From Streptomyces tendae (GTDB taxonomy: Bacteria > Actinomycetota > Actinomycetes > Streptomycetales > Streptomycetaceae), in contig NZ_CP043959.1 in assembly GCF_008632955.1 (NCBI RefSeq), forward strand, positions 6,386,001 through 6,450,000: DNA of 64,000 nt. Reading direction: 5' to 3'. The notes below the pieces were generated by a model, which saw only the letters and a list, made by a program, of their open reading frames with translations, ran no database searches and was not told where the DNA came from. Shown here piece after piece: positions 1 through 8,286 of this stretch (its first letter is position 1; every line of letters starts with the position of its first letter). A program made the position numbers and the translations under genes.

Positions 1-785
1 CTCCTTCCTCGACGACGTGACCGAGGTGCAGGTCGACACCCCCTACGGGGCGCCCAGTGACTCCCTCTTCCTCGGCGAGGTGGCCGGCCGGCGGGTCGCC
101 TTCCTGCCCCGGCACGGACGCGGCCACCACCTCCCCCCGCACCGGATCAACTACCGCGCCAACCTGTGGGCGCTCCGCTCGGTCGGCGTGCGCCAGGTCC
201 TCGGCCCGTGCGCGGTGGGCGGGCTGCGCCCCGTACGGCCCGGGCACGCTGCTGGTGCCGGACCAGCTCGTGGACCGCACGAAGTCCCGCGCCAACACCT
301 ACTTCGACGGGCTGCCGCAGCCCGACGGCACGGTGCCGAACGTGGTCCACGTGTCCCTCGCCGACCCGTACTGCCCCACCGGGCGGGCGTCCGCGCTGAA
401 GGCGGCACGCGGCCGGGACTGGGAGGCGGTGGACGGCGGCACGCTGGTCGTCGTCGAGGGCCCGCGCTTCTCCACCCGCGCCGAGTCGCTGTGGCACCAG
501 GCGCAGGGCTGGTCCGTGGTGGCATGACGGGTCACCCCGAGGCGGCGCTCGCCCGTGAACTGGAGCTCTGCTACACCTCGATGACGCTGGTCACCGACCT
601 GGACGCGGGCGCCGAGACGGGTGAGGCGTCTCCCACGACGAGGTGCTGCGGGTCTTCGCGGCCAACGTGGACCGGCTGCGCGGGTGCTCTTCGACGCGGT
701 GGCCGCGCTGCCGGCGACGGAGGACCGGGACTGCCTGTGCGCCTCGGCGCTGGGCGGGATGGACCCGGGGTTCGAACTGCCGTGA
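1..785 (+). pseudogene. mtnP: 5'-methylthioadenosine phosphorylase, left-truncated and frameshifted
   Basis: The window opens inside this gene, so its start is missing. Reading three frames in turn gives one continuous purine-nucleoside-phosphorylase protein that would cleave methylthioadenosine in methionine salvage: VDTPYGAPSDSLFLGEVAGR, then PGTLLVPDQLVDRTKSRANT and VEGPRFSTRAESLWHQ, then MTGHPEAALARELELCYTSM, with a C-terminus GMDPGFELP. Reading breaks near 232, 520, 625 and 684. The last three are each explained by one missing G in a G run and the first by two missing bases. This looks more like homopolymer miscalling than decay, but a real pseudogene is not excluded. The family call rests on recognised motifs. 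Confidence 0.75.
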
Positions 786-813
786 GGCGGGGCGGGTCAC
801 GGCAGTTGCAGAG

Positions 814-857
814 GTAGCGGCAGCTGTATCGGTAGCGGCAGCTGTATCGGTAGCGGC
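814..857. repeat. 18-bp tandem repeat, 2.4 copies
   Basis: The unit GTAGCGGCAGCTGTATCG occurs perfectly at 814-831 and 832-849 and begins a third time at 850-857. It lies just 3' of the mtnP stop codon. The rest of the 786-1110 gap holds no gene that I can support. Confidence 0.9.
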
Positions 858-1110
858 GAGGGCCGGTGGCGGACGCCCTCGTTCGGGTGGCCCGGTTTTC
901 CACAGGGCGGGACGCGTCCACAGCCCCCGGGGATTCCGCCGGGGCTTCATCGTGGGGTCGCAAGCCGGTCCTCGTCCCAGGTGGTGATCCCGTGTCCCGT
1001 CGCTCACCCTCCCCTCCTCCTTCCCCACGCCCTCCATCCCGCCGTCCCTCTTCTCCCCCTCCCCCGTCGTCCCCCGTCCGCCCGGCACGGACGTCCCGGC
1101 GCCGTGCGGA

Positions 1111-1608
1111 GTGCCGCACTTCGCCCCGGTGCGGGTGCGCGGCTCCCTGCCGCTCACGGGCCGGCTGGTGCGGCACCGCAGGCGCGCGGTGGCGGTCGGC
1201 CTCGCGGTGACGGCGGCGGCACTCGTGGCGGCGGGCCCCCGGGACACCGACCGGTCCCGCGGCCACCCCGCGGGCGCCCCGGCGGCCGGAGCGCCCGCGG
1301 CGTCCGACGGCGACCGCCCCGAAGGGTCCCCGCGCGCGGGCGCGACGGTCACGGCGCCGGTGCGGATCGCCGACGCGGCCACGGTCCGGTTGCTGCGGCC
1401 CGGTGACCGGGTGGACGTGATCGCGGCCGAGGAGACGGTGTCCGGCGGAGCGGCCCGGGTGGTGGCGCGCGGTGCCGAGGTGACCGAGGTGCCGCGGCCG
1501 GTGGACGGGGACGGTGGAGCGCTGGTCGTGCTGTCGGTGCCGCGCGGCACGGCGGCCGACCTGGCCGGGGCGAGCGCCACGGCCCGGCTGGCGGTGACCC
1601 TGTGGTGA
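1111..1608 (+). CDS. SAF-domain (RcpC/CpaB-like) exported or membrane-anchored protein
   Basis: A 165-aa protein with an arginine-rich start, a hydrophobic stretch at about residues 27-42 (VAVGLAVTAAALVAAG) that could be a signal anchor, and a Pro/Ala-rich linker. The C-terminal part is a compact domain containing VRIADAATVRLLRPGDRVDV and ending LSVPRGTAADLAGASATARL. The sequence resembles the SAF domain of RcpC/CpaB pilus-assembly proteins, in which the 'RPGDRVDV' turn is typical. It is short compared with true CpaB, no tad pilus genes are nearby, and I infer no pilus role. The GTG start is the first in frame and is uncertain. It is followed 138 bp later by mscL on the same strand. Confidence 0.6.
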   Translation: MPHFAPVRVRGSLPLTGRLVRHRRRAVAVGLAVTAAALVAAGPRDTDRSRGHPAGAPAAGAPAASDGDRPEGSPRAGATVTAPVRIADAATVRLLRPGDRVDVIAAEETVSGGAARVVARGAEVTEVPRPVDGDGGALVVLSVPRGTAADLAGASATARLAVTLW

Positions 1609-1746
1609 GGGGTGCGGCGACGGGCACCGGCCCGGGCGTGAGGCGCCGTCCCGCCCTTCGGCACGATTGGACAGGTCGCCACGGTCGTCACGTAAGTTGC
1701 GGAGCGCTTTCTTCCGCAGCCTATGGACAAGAAATGAGGCCCCGCA

Positions 1747-2238
1747 GTGAGCGACCAGGAGAAGACGAGCCTCTTGCAGGGGTTCAAAGCTTTCCTGATG
1801 CGCGGCAACGTGGTCGATCTGGCGGTGGCCGTCGTCATCGGTGCCGCCTTCACCAACATCGTCAACTCGGTCGTGGAAGGGATCATCAACCCGCTGGTGG
1901 GCGCCTTCGGCACCCAGGACCTCGACAACTACACGTCCTGCCTGAAGGGCCCCTGCGAGGGCACCGGGGACGCGGCGACCGGCGTGCGGATCCTGTGGGG
2001 CTCGGTGCTCGGCGCGACGCTGCAGTTCCTGATCACCGCGGCCGTCGTCTACTTCCTGATGGTGCTGCCCATGGCGAAGTACCTGGCCCGCATGGAGGCC
2101 CGCCGGAAGGCGAAGGAGGGCACCCGCGAGGTCGTCGAGATCACCGAGCTGGAGGTGCTCAAGGAGATCCGCGACGCCCTGGTGGCCCAGCGCGCACAGG
2201 GCGACGGCGGGCTCCGCAAGGGCGACTCCGGGAGCTAG
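1747..2238 (+). CDS. mscL: Large-conductance mechanosensitive channel MscL
   Basis: A 163-aa membrane protein that opens under hypo-osmotic shock to release solutes. The N-terminal signature GFKAFLMRGNVVDLAVAVVI is the amphipathic helix plus first membrane helix of MscL. A second membrane helix is at about residues 91-110 (LQFLITAAVVYFLMVLPMAK), and a charged C-terminal helix follows. The periplasmic loop contains two cysteines (YTSCLKGPCEG), as often in actinobacterial homologues. The GTG start places the MscL N-terminal helix where the family has it. Length is slightly above the usual 130-150 aa because of the C-terminal extension. Confidence 0.95.
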   Translation: MSDQEKTSLLQGFKAFLMRGNVVDLAVAVVIGAAFTNIVNSVVEGIINPLVGAFGTQDLDNYTSCLKGPCEGTGDAATGVRILWGSVLGATLQFLITAAVVYFLMVLPMAKYLARMEARRKAKEGTREVVEITELEVLKEIRDALVAQRAQGDGGLRKGDSGS

Positions 2239-2310
2239 CGGACACGGCGACGACGGCAGGCCGACACGACGTCACGGCCCTCACCCGGCTCACATCCGCC
2301 CGCAGCCCGG

Positions 2311-2487
2311 TCAGATGTGGTGGGGCGGCTTCTCGTCGAGGAAGCGCTTCAGGTCGGCGGCGCTGTCGCCGGACGGGCGCTCGCCCCATCCGCGGTCCGT
2401 GTCGTCGGAGGACTGCTGGTCCAGCGGGTCGTCGAAGACCAGCGCCGGCTTGGGCTCGCGCGGCCGGGGCTCGGGGGCGGTACTCAT
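2311..2487 (-). CDS. Small conserved Streptomyces protein, 58 aa
   Basis: A 58-residue hydrophilic protein rich in Pro, Asp and Glu (MSTAPEPRPREPKPALVFDD at the start, ending LKRFLDEKPPHHI). It has no membrane segment and no recognised domain. Codon use is typical of coding DNA here, and the ATG start at 2487 is only 43 bp from the divergent peptidase start at 2531, so they share a promoter region. I do not recognise a function. Confidence 0.6.
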   Translation of the reverse strand: MSTAPEPRPREPKPALVFDDPLDQQSSDDTDRGWGERPSGDSAADLKRFLDEKPPHHI

Positions 2488-2530
2488 GCGTCCAGGGTAC
2501 GGCCGGGACCGTCGGGGCCAGACTGGCCGC

Positions 2531-3241
2531 ATGAACGCTGACGCTCTGACGGATGTGGCCGGCCTGCGCGTGGGACACGCGACACGGACCGGTGACGGAT
2601 GGCTCACCGGGACCACGGTGGTGCTCGCACCGGAAGGCGGGGCGGTCGCCGCGGTGGACGTGCGCGGCGGCGGTCCCGGGACGAAGGAGACCGACGCGCT
2701 CGATCCGCGCAACCTGGTCCAGCGGGTGGAGGCGGTCGTCCTCACCGGGGGCAGCGCCTACGGGCTGGACGCGGCGTCCGGGGTGATGGCGTGGCTGGAG
2801 GAACGGGGCCGCGGGGTGCGGGTCGGGCCGGAGCCCACGCACGTGGTACCGGTGGTGCCGGCCGCCTGCGTCTTCGACCTGGGCCGCGGCGGTGACTTCC
2901 GGGCCCGGCCGGACGCCGCCCTCGGCCGTGAGGCGGTCGAGGCAGCCGCCGCGACCGGCCTCGGCGCCCCGGTGTCGCAGGGCTGTGTGGGAGCCGGGAC
3001 GGGGGCCGTGCTGGGTCAGGTGAAGGGCGGGGTCGGTTCGGCGAGCACGGTGCTGCCGTCGGGCGTGACGGTCGCCGCCCTGGTGATCGCCAACGCGGTG
3101 GGATCGGCGGTGGACCCGGAGACGGGCGTGCTGTACGGGGACTACTTCGAGGGCCGGCCGCGGCTGCCGGAGCCGGAGGTGCACAAGGCGGCGCTGCGCC
3201 GGCTGGCGGAGACCGCCGAGCGCAACGCCCCTCCCCGATGA
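2531..3241 (+). CDS. P1-family (DmpA-like) peptidase, alpha-subunit portion
   Basis: This 236-aa frame carries the N-terminal part of a P1-family N-terminal-nucleophile hydrolase (DmpA/EndO type): DVAGLRVGHATR, TKETDALDP, VVLTGGSAYGLDAASGVM and VSQGCVGAGTG are family landmarks. In the family a single precursor cuts itself just before a catalytic Thr/Ser to give alpha and beta subunits. Here the frame ends NAPPR-stop and the remainder is in the next frame, overlapping by ATGA. Adding one C to the run at 3230-3236 would fuse the two. It is therefore either a real split or a miscalled base. Confidence 0.8.
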   Translation: MNADALTDVAGLRVGHATRTGDGWLTGTTVVLAPEGGAVAAVDVRGGGPGTKETDALDPRNLVQRVEAVVLTGGSAYGLDAASGVMAWLEERGRGVRVGPEPTHVVPVVPAACVFDLGRGGDFRARPDAALGREAVEAAAATGLGAPVSQGCVGAGTGAVLGQVKGGVGSASTVLPSGVTVAALVIANAVGSAVDPETGVLYGDYFEGRPRLPEPEVHKAALRRLAETAERNAPPR

Positions 3242-3762
3242 ACACCACGCTGGCCGTGGTCGCCACGGACGCCGGCCTCACCCGGGCACAGGCGCAGAAA
3301 CTGGCGGGCACCGCGCACGACGGCATCGCGCGGGCCGTCCGCCCGGTGCACCTGCTGAACGACGGCGACACCGTCTTCACCCTGGCCACGGGCACGCACG
3401 CGCTGGACCCCGCGGACCCGCTCGCGCCGAACGAGATCCTCGCGGCGGGCGCGGACCTGGTGACCCGGGCGATCGTCCGCGCGGTGCGCGCCGCCGACCC
3501 GGTGAACGGCCCCGGCGGCGCGTGGCCGTCGTACGGGGAGCTGTACGGGGGCGTTGAGGGGACGGGAGGGCGGGGAGGGGAGGGAGGGGGCGGGGCCCCC
3601 GGCGTGCGGGAACCCGTCGCGCAACGGCTCGCCTCCCGCCCGGGCGCACCTCGGAAGTACCGTATGACCAGCAACAACTCACGTCCGGGCGGGCGGTGTC
3701 GGGAACTTTTCGTGTGTTCCGCTCGTCGTTCGGGCATACGTTTTCTCGGTTCCCGGACATGA
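3238..3762 (+). CDS. P1-family peptidase, beta-subunit portion (separate frame)
   Basis: The frame opens MNTTLAVVATDAGLTRAQAQ. NTT is the self-cleavage and nucleophile site of P1 peptidases, so this is the beta subunit starting almost exactly at its natural N-terminus; family features GTAHDGIARAVRP and HLLNDGDTVFTLATG follow. Its ATG overlaps the TGA of the alpha frame (ATGA), which permits coupled translation. Homologous sequence stops at about PSYGELYG (3546). The last 70 residues are Gly-rich and then non-family-like, and one extra G near 3550 would bring a stop at 3555, so the C-terminus is probably artefactual. Confidence 0.7.
   Translation: MNTTLAVVATDAGLTRAQAQKLAGTAHDGIARAVRPVHLLNDGDTVFTLATGTHALDPADPLAPNEILAAGADLVTRAIVRAVRAADPVNGPGGAWPSYGELYGGVEGTGGRGGEGGGGAPGVREPVAQRLASRPGAPRKYRMTSNNSRPGGRCRELFVCSARRSGIRFLGSRT
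3702..3727 (+). promoter_or_regulatory. Possible ECF-sigma-type promoter
   Basis: GGAAC at 3702-3706 is followed after 17 nt by CGTC at 3724-3727. This spacing and these cores fit the general ECF sigma pattern (GGAAC, N16-17, CGTC). It lies about 100 bp before the DUF6227 start. Which sigma factor would read it cannot be told from sequence. Confidence 0.35.
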
Positions 3763-3768
3763 TGTCCG
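3754..3768. promoter_or_regulatory. Perfect 15-bp palindrome in the DUF6227 leader
   Basis: CGGACATGATGTCCG is a perfect palindrome centred on G3761. It is placed between the candidate promoter and the TTG start at 3826, where a repressor site would be expected. No binding protein is implied by the sequence. Confidence 0.4.
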
Positions 3769-3825
3769 ACCGAGGGGCTACGGTATGCACCCACAAGGTG
3801 ACATGCAGCAACGCCGGGAGAAACC

Positions 3826-4572
3826 TTGAGCGTTCCGTACGAGACGGCAGCGTGCGAACCACCTGACTCGTCCGAGTCCCCGGAGGAGCATCTCGCGCGC
3901 CTCCTGGGCCGTGCCCTGAACTCCTTCGAGCTGCCGGACGACACGATCCGCCGGCTGGACTGCGCCTTGGCGCACGACGGTTCCCTGCATTCGGCGCATC
4001 ACAGCGCGGGGTTGCACCGGGAGACGTACCGGCACACGTGGCTGCTGGCCGATGGTTCGGCGCTCACACTGTGGGAGCTGGTGCACAACACGGCCCGGGG
4101 CAGCGAGCCGCAGCATGAGGTGTACGTCGACGAGGAGGAGCTGCGTACGGCGACGGCGCGGCTGCCGTTGCCGCCGGAGGCCCCGGATTTCGAACTGCCG
4201 GTGACGGCGGCGGCGGTCCCGGCCCCCGCGCTGCGGCATGGGTACGTGCCGGACGATTCCCCGGACCACGCCCGCCGCTTACTGCGCCGGGCGGAGAACA
4301 CGGACCGGCCGGACGACGAGACGGCGGCGCTGCTGGCCACGGCGTGCGCGCACCGCATCACCCAGGCCTTCGGCCGCCCGTCCCGGGCCGGGCGCGCGGC
4401 GTTGTGCTTCTCGCTCTACGAGCACGCGTTCCTGCTGGGTGACGGTGGAGAGGTCTCCTTGTGGGAGGTCGAGCACACGGTGACGCCGGACGGGCGGCAC
4501 ATGTGCGAGGTGTACACCAGCGAGGACGCGGCGCGCCGCGCGATGGAACGCCGGGCGGCGCAGGGCCGTTGA
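3826..4572 (+). CDS. DUF6227-family protein with an in-frame TTA codon
   Basis: A 248-aa soluble acidic protein found across Streptomyces (start MSVPYETAACEPPDSSESPE, then EEHLARLLGRALNSFELPDD). Two similar halves are visible: RETYRHTWLLADGSALTLWE near residue 66 and LYEHAFLLGDGGEVSLWEVE near residue 198, suggesting a duplicated domain. Function is unknown. The start is TTG, supported by GGGAGAAA upstream. A 14-codon reading frame (ATG 3785, stop 3827-3829) ends overlapping this TTG. Codon 152 (4279-4281) is TTA, so translation should depend on the bldA leucyl-tRNA, implying developmental control. Confidence 0.75.
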   Translation: MSVPYETAACEPPDSSESPEEHLARLLGRALNSFELPDDTIRRLDCALAHDGSLHSAHHSAGLHRETYRHTWLLADGSALTLWELVHNTARGSEPQHEVYVDEEELRTATARLPLPPEAPDFELPVTAAAVPAPALRHGYVPDDSPDHARRLLRRAENTDRPDDETAALLATACAHRITQAFGRPSRAGRAALCFSLYEHAFLLGDGGEVSLWEVEHTVTPDGRHMCEVYTSEDAARRAMERRAAQGR

Positions 4573-4669
4573 CTGGCGCGCGGGGCGCGCGGTGAGGAAC
4601 GCCCAGGTCGGCGGAGAGTGACGCGTCACGGGCGCCGAGCCCGCGGAGGGAGCCGAGCCCGCGGAGGGA

Positions 4670-4957
4670 CTAGTCCCCTTCGGCGAGGCGTCGTACCAGG
4701 ACGGCGAACGCGTCGCGCTCCGCCTCCGTGAGTCGTACCGTTTCCGCGCGGGGGCCGGTGGCCCGCTGGCGGGGGATGGTGGGGGCGCCGTGATGGGTGT
4801 GGGCCGCGGTGGTCGCGGCCCCGGAGTGGTCCCGCGTGCGCCTGCGGATCCGTACGCGCCGCCGCAGGGCGTCGGCGAGGCCTGCCGCGCAGGCCACGGC
4901 CACCAGGGCGAGGACGGTGCCACCCGTCGTCCGCGAGAGGGTCTCGTGCTCAGCCAT
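4670..4957 (-). CDS. Small single-pass membrane protein
   Basis: A 95-aa protein starting MAEHETLSRTTGGTVLALVA. A membrane helix lies at about residues 13-29 (TVLALVAVACAAGLADA), followed by an arginine cluster (RRRVRIRRRTR), so the long tail should be cytoplasmic. The C-terminus RLTEAERDAFAVLVRRLAEG looks helical. No domain is recognised. It follows fruA in the same direction, 109 bp away, so it could be read through from the fructose operon, but nothing links it to sugar uptake. Confidence 0.6.
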   Translation of the reverse strand: MAEHETLSRTTGGTVLALVAVACAAGLADALRRRVRIRRRTRDHSGAATTAAHTHHGAPTIPRQRATGPRAETVRLTEAERDAFAVLVRRLAEGD

Positions 4958-5066
4958 GCGCCCCAGTACACACCACGGTCCGGGGCCCTGTACCCCGGAC
5001 CGTGACGATCGTGATCTATATCGCACTAGGCATGAACTGCCCACACCCCCCCAAACGGACGCATCG

Positions 5067-7232
5067 TCACAGCGGCTGCGCGGCGACCGCTTCCTTGCCG
5101 CGCTCCGGTGCCGTCGTGGCCTCCTCGGTCGTCGCCGGACCGGCGGGGGCCGTGCGGCGGAGTCCCTTGAGGACGATCACCAGGGCGGTCGTGACGCAGA
5201 CGCCCGCGGCGATGGCGACGAGGTAGAGGAGCGGATTGCCGATCAGCGGCACCACGAAGATGCCGCCGTGGGGTGCGCGCAGGGTGGCGTCGAACGCCAT
5301 CGACAGGGCGCCGGTGACCGCGCCGCCGGCCATCGAGGCGGGGATCACGCGCAGGGGGTCGGCGGCGGCGAACGGGATGGCTCCCTCGGAGATGAAGGAG
5401 GCGCCGAGGACCCAGGCGGCCTTGCCGTTCTCGCGCTCGGCCCGGTTGAAGAGCCGGCCGCGCACGGTGGTGGCCAGGGCCATCGCCAGCGGCGGCACCA
5501 TGCCGGCCGCCATGACGGCGGCCATGACCTTCATCGCGGAGTCGCCGGGGTCGGCGACGGCGATGCCGGCGGTGGCGAAGGTGTAGGCGACCTTGTTGAC
5601 GGGTCCGCCGAGGTCGAAGCACATCATCAGGCCGAGGAGGGCGCCCAGCAGGACGGCGTTGGTGCCGGTCAGGCCGTTCAGCCAGTCGGTCATGCCCTTC
5701 TGGGCCTCGGCGATGGGCTTGCCGATGACGACGAACATCAGGAAGCCGACGACCGCCGAGGAGATCAGCGGGATCACCACCACCGGCATGATGCCGCGCA
5801 GTGCTCCGGGGATCCGCACCCGCTGGATGGCGAGCACCACGGCGCCGGCGATGAGACCGGCCGCGAGACCGCCGAGGAATCCGGCGTTGATGGTGAGGGA
5901 GATGGCGCCGCCGACGAAGCCGGGTACGAGGCCCGGGCGGTCGGCCATGCCGTAGGCGATGTAACCGGCGAGGACGGGGACCAGGAAGCCGAAGGCGACG
6001 CCGCCGATCTGGAAGAGCAGCGCGCCCCAGCTGTCGGCCTGGGTCCACACGAAGTGGTCCATCACGGAGGGCGCTTCGTTGATCTCGTAGCCGCCGATCG
6101 CGAAGCCGAGGGCGATCAGCAGGCCGCCCGCCGCGACGAACGGGACCATGTAGCTGACGCCGGACATCAGCCAGGTGCGCAGCTTGGTGCCGTAGCCTTC
6201 GCCGCCGGCGCCGGTGCGTTCGACGGGTGTGCCGCCGGACGCGGGAGCCGTGGTGATCTCGCCGCGTGCCGCCTTGGCTCTCACTTCGGTGATCAGTGCG
6301 GCGGGCCGGTTGATGGCCGCCTTGACGCCGGTGTCGACGGTGGGCTTGCCGGCGAAGCGTTCCTTTTCCCGTACGGGGACGTCGTGGGCGAGGATCACGG
6401 CGTCCGCCGCGGCGATCACGGCCGGGTCGAGCCGGGTGAAGCCGGCGGAGCCCTGGGTCTCGACGACGACCTCGACGCCCGCCTCCTGGCCGGCGTTCTC
6501 CAGCGACTCGGCCGCCATGTAGGTGTGGGCGATGCCGGTGGGGCAGGAGGTGACGGCCACGATCCGGAAGGGGCGGTCCTCGCCGGGCACGGTGGAGGTC
6601 GCGGGGCCGGCAGGGGCTGCGGCGAGGCTGCCCGTGGCGGGACCGGCGGAGGCCGCCGCCGGTCCCGCCACGGAGTCCTCGGAGCCGGCGCCCGCAACGC
6701 CGACGTCCGCATGCCCCGCGCGCCCACGCTCAGCGCCCGCACCCTCCGTTGCGGCACCCTCCGTGCCCGCACGCTCGATGCCAACGTCCGTCTTCTCCCC
6801 CCGGATCAGCGCCGCCGCGGTCTCCGCGTCGGTCGCCGAGCGGAGGGCGTCGGTGAACTCGGAGTTCATGAGGCGGCGGGCCAGTGCGGACAGGATCGTG
6901 AGGTGGGCGTCGTCCGCGCCGGCCGGGGCGGCGATCAGGAAGATCAGGTCGGCGGGCCCGTCGGCGGCACCGAAGTCGATTCCGGCGGTGCTGCGGCCGA
7001 AGGCGAGGGTCGGCTCGGTGACGTGTTCGCTGCGGCAGTGGGGGATGCCGATGCCGCCGTCGAGGCCGGTGGGCATCTGGGCCTCGCGGGCGGCGACGTC
7101 GGCCAGGAAGCCCTCCAGGTCGGTCACCCGGCCGTGGGCCGCCATGCGCCCGGCGAGGGCGCGTGTCGCCGCTTCCTTGGTGTCGGCGGACAGGTCGAGG
7201 TCGACCAGGTCCGCGGTGATCGTGTCGCTCAT
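5067..7232 (-). CDS. fruA: Fructose PTS permease, fused IIA-IIB-IIC
   Basis: A 721-aa phosphotransferase permease that imports fructose as fructose-1-phosphate. The IIA domain (about 1-150) has the phospho-acceptor His65 in GIGIPHCRS. The IIB domain starts at about 221 with active Cys230 in VTSCPTGIAHTYMAAE. The IIC membrane domain runs from about 325 to 695 and holds GVSYMVPFVAAGGLLIALGF and FDLGGPVNKVAYTF. Between IIA and IIB is a 70-residue Ala/Gly/Glu linker with repeated AGTEGA-like steps. It is last in the fruR-fruK-fruA order, 103 bp after fruK. A fruit of direct motif reading; very sure. Confidence 0.96.
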   Translation of the reverse strand: MSDTITADLVDLDLSADTKEAATRALAGRMAAHGRVTDLEGFLADVAAREAQMPTGLDGGIGIPHCRSEHVTEPTLAFGRSTAGIDFGAADGPADLIFLIAAPAGADDAHLTILSALARRLMNSEFTDALRSATDAETAAALIRGEKTDVGIERAGTEGAATEGAGAERGRAGHADVGVAGAGSEDSVAGPAAASAGPATGSLAAAPAGPATSTVPGEDRPFRIVAVTSCPTGIAHTYMAAESLENAGQEAGVEVVVETQGSAGFTRLDPAVIAAADAVILAHDVPVREKERFAGKPTVDTGVKAAINRPAALITEVRAKAARGEITTAPASGGTPVERTGAGGEGYGTKLRTWLMSGVSYMVPFVAAGGLLIALGFAIGGYEINEAPSVMDHFVWTQADSWGALLFQIGGVAFGFLVPVLAGYIAYGMADRPGLVPGFVGGAISLTINAGFLGGLAAGLIAGAVVLAIQRVRIPGALRGIMPVVVIPLISSAVVGFLMFVVIGKPIAEAQKGMTDWLNGLTGTNAVLLGALLGLMMCFDLGGPVNKVAYTFATAGIAVADPGDSAMKVMAAVMAAGMVPPLAMALATTVRGRLFNRAERENGKAAWVLGASFISEGAIPFAAADPLRVIPASMAGGAVTGALSMAFDATLRAPHGGIFVVPLIGNPLLYLVAIAAGVCVTTALVIVLKGLRRTAPAGPATTEEATTAPERGKEAVAAQPL

Positions 7233-7335
7233 CGCGGGCTCCTTCGCACGCGTATCGCCCGTACTGCGGGATGGGCGGGGGTGGGGACGAGAAGGGGACG
7301 GGGGAGCTCGGGGACGCCGGCGGGGGCCGAGGGCG

Positions 7336-8286
7336 TCATGAGGCCGCCGCTCCGGTCAGGGGGCGGTCGACGGGCACGTCGGCGGTGACCGTCACGGCGG
7401 CGGGGTCGAGGTCGGCCGGGGAGGGCATGACGCTGCCCGGCAGGCGTACGGCCGCCGCTCCGTGGGCGACGGCGGAGGCGAGCGCCGTCGGTCCGCGTCC
7501 GCCGGCGACGAGGAACCCGGCGAGGGAGGAGTCGCCGGCGCCGACGTTGCTGCGGACGGCGTCCACGGGGGCGGTGCCGTACCAGGCGCCGTCGTCGTCG
7601 ACGAGGAGCTGTCCGTCGGCGCCGAGGCTGGCGAGGACGGTGCGGGCGCCGGTCTCGCGCAGGTCCTCGGCCGCCTTCAGTGCGTCGCCGACGGTGGCGA
7701 GCGGGCGGCCTGCGGCTTCGGCGAGTTCCTCGGCGTTGGGCTTGACCAGGTCCGGGTGTTCGCGCAGGGCGGTGAGCAGAGCGGGGCCGGAGGTGTCGAG
7801 GGCGATGCGCAGGCCGGCGGCATGCACCCGGGCGACGAGTTCGGCGTACCAGGAGGGGGTGAGGCCGCGCGGGAGGCTGCCGGAGCACACGATCCAGTCG
7901 GCGCCGGGGGCGTGGCGGCGGACGGTGTCGAGGAGGAGTTCCTGTTCGGCGGGGGTGAGTTCGGGCCCAGGGGCGTTGATTTTCGTGAGGACGCCGTCCG
8001 CCTCGGCGAGGGCGATGTTGGAGCGGGTGGCGCCGGTGACGGGGACCGCGGCGACCTGGATGCCCTGGGCGTGGAGCAGGTCGGCGACCAGGGCGCCGGG
8101 TGCTCCGCCGAGTGGCAGGACGGCCACGGTGCGGCGGCCGGCGGCGGCCACGGCGCGTGAAACGTTGACGCCCTTGCCGCCGGGGTCGACGCGTTCACCG
8201 GTGGCGCGGACGACCTCGCCGCGGTCCAGGGACGGCACCTCGTAGGTGCGGTCCAGGGACGGGTTGGGGGTGACGGTGACGATCAT
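7336..8286 (-). CDS. fruK: 1-phosphofructokinase
   Basis: A 316-aa PfkB-family sugar kinase that phosphorylates fructose-1-phosphate to the 1,6-bisphosphate. It starts MIVTVTPNPSLDRTYEVPSL, has the substrate and anion-hole regions DPGGKGVNVSRAVAAAG and VRSNVGAGDSSLAGFLVAGG, where the Asp of GAGDS is the catalytic base, and KPNAEELAEAAG. The ATG overlaps the fruR TGA by ATGA, so the two are translationally coupled. fruA follows in the same direction. Confidence 0.95.
   Translation of the reverse strand: MIVTVTPNPSLDRTYEVPSLDRGEVVRATGERVDPGGKGVNVSRAVAAAGRRTVAVLPLGGAPGALVADLLHAQGIQVAAVPVTGATRSNIALAEADGVLTKINAPGPELTPAEQELLLDTVRRHAPGADWIVCSGSLPRGLTPSWYAELVARVHAAGLRIALDTSGPALLTALREHPDLVKPNAEELAEAAGRPLATVGDALKAAEDLRETGARTVLASLGADGQLLVDDDGAWYGTAPVDAVRSNVGAGDSSLAGFLVAGGRGPTALASAVAHGAAAVRLPGSVMPSPADLDPAAVTVTADVPVDRPLTGAAAS

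Noticed and set aside
4797..7388. An 863-codon plus-strand frame
   Set aside because: It is antisense to fruA, whose PTS motifs are unmistakable; its composition (runs of Gly, Asp, Glu, Arg) is that of a shadow frame.
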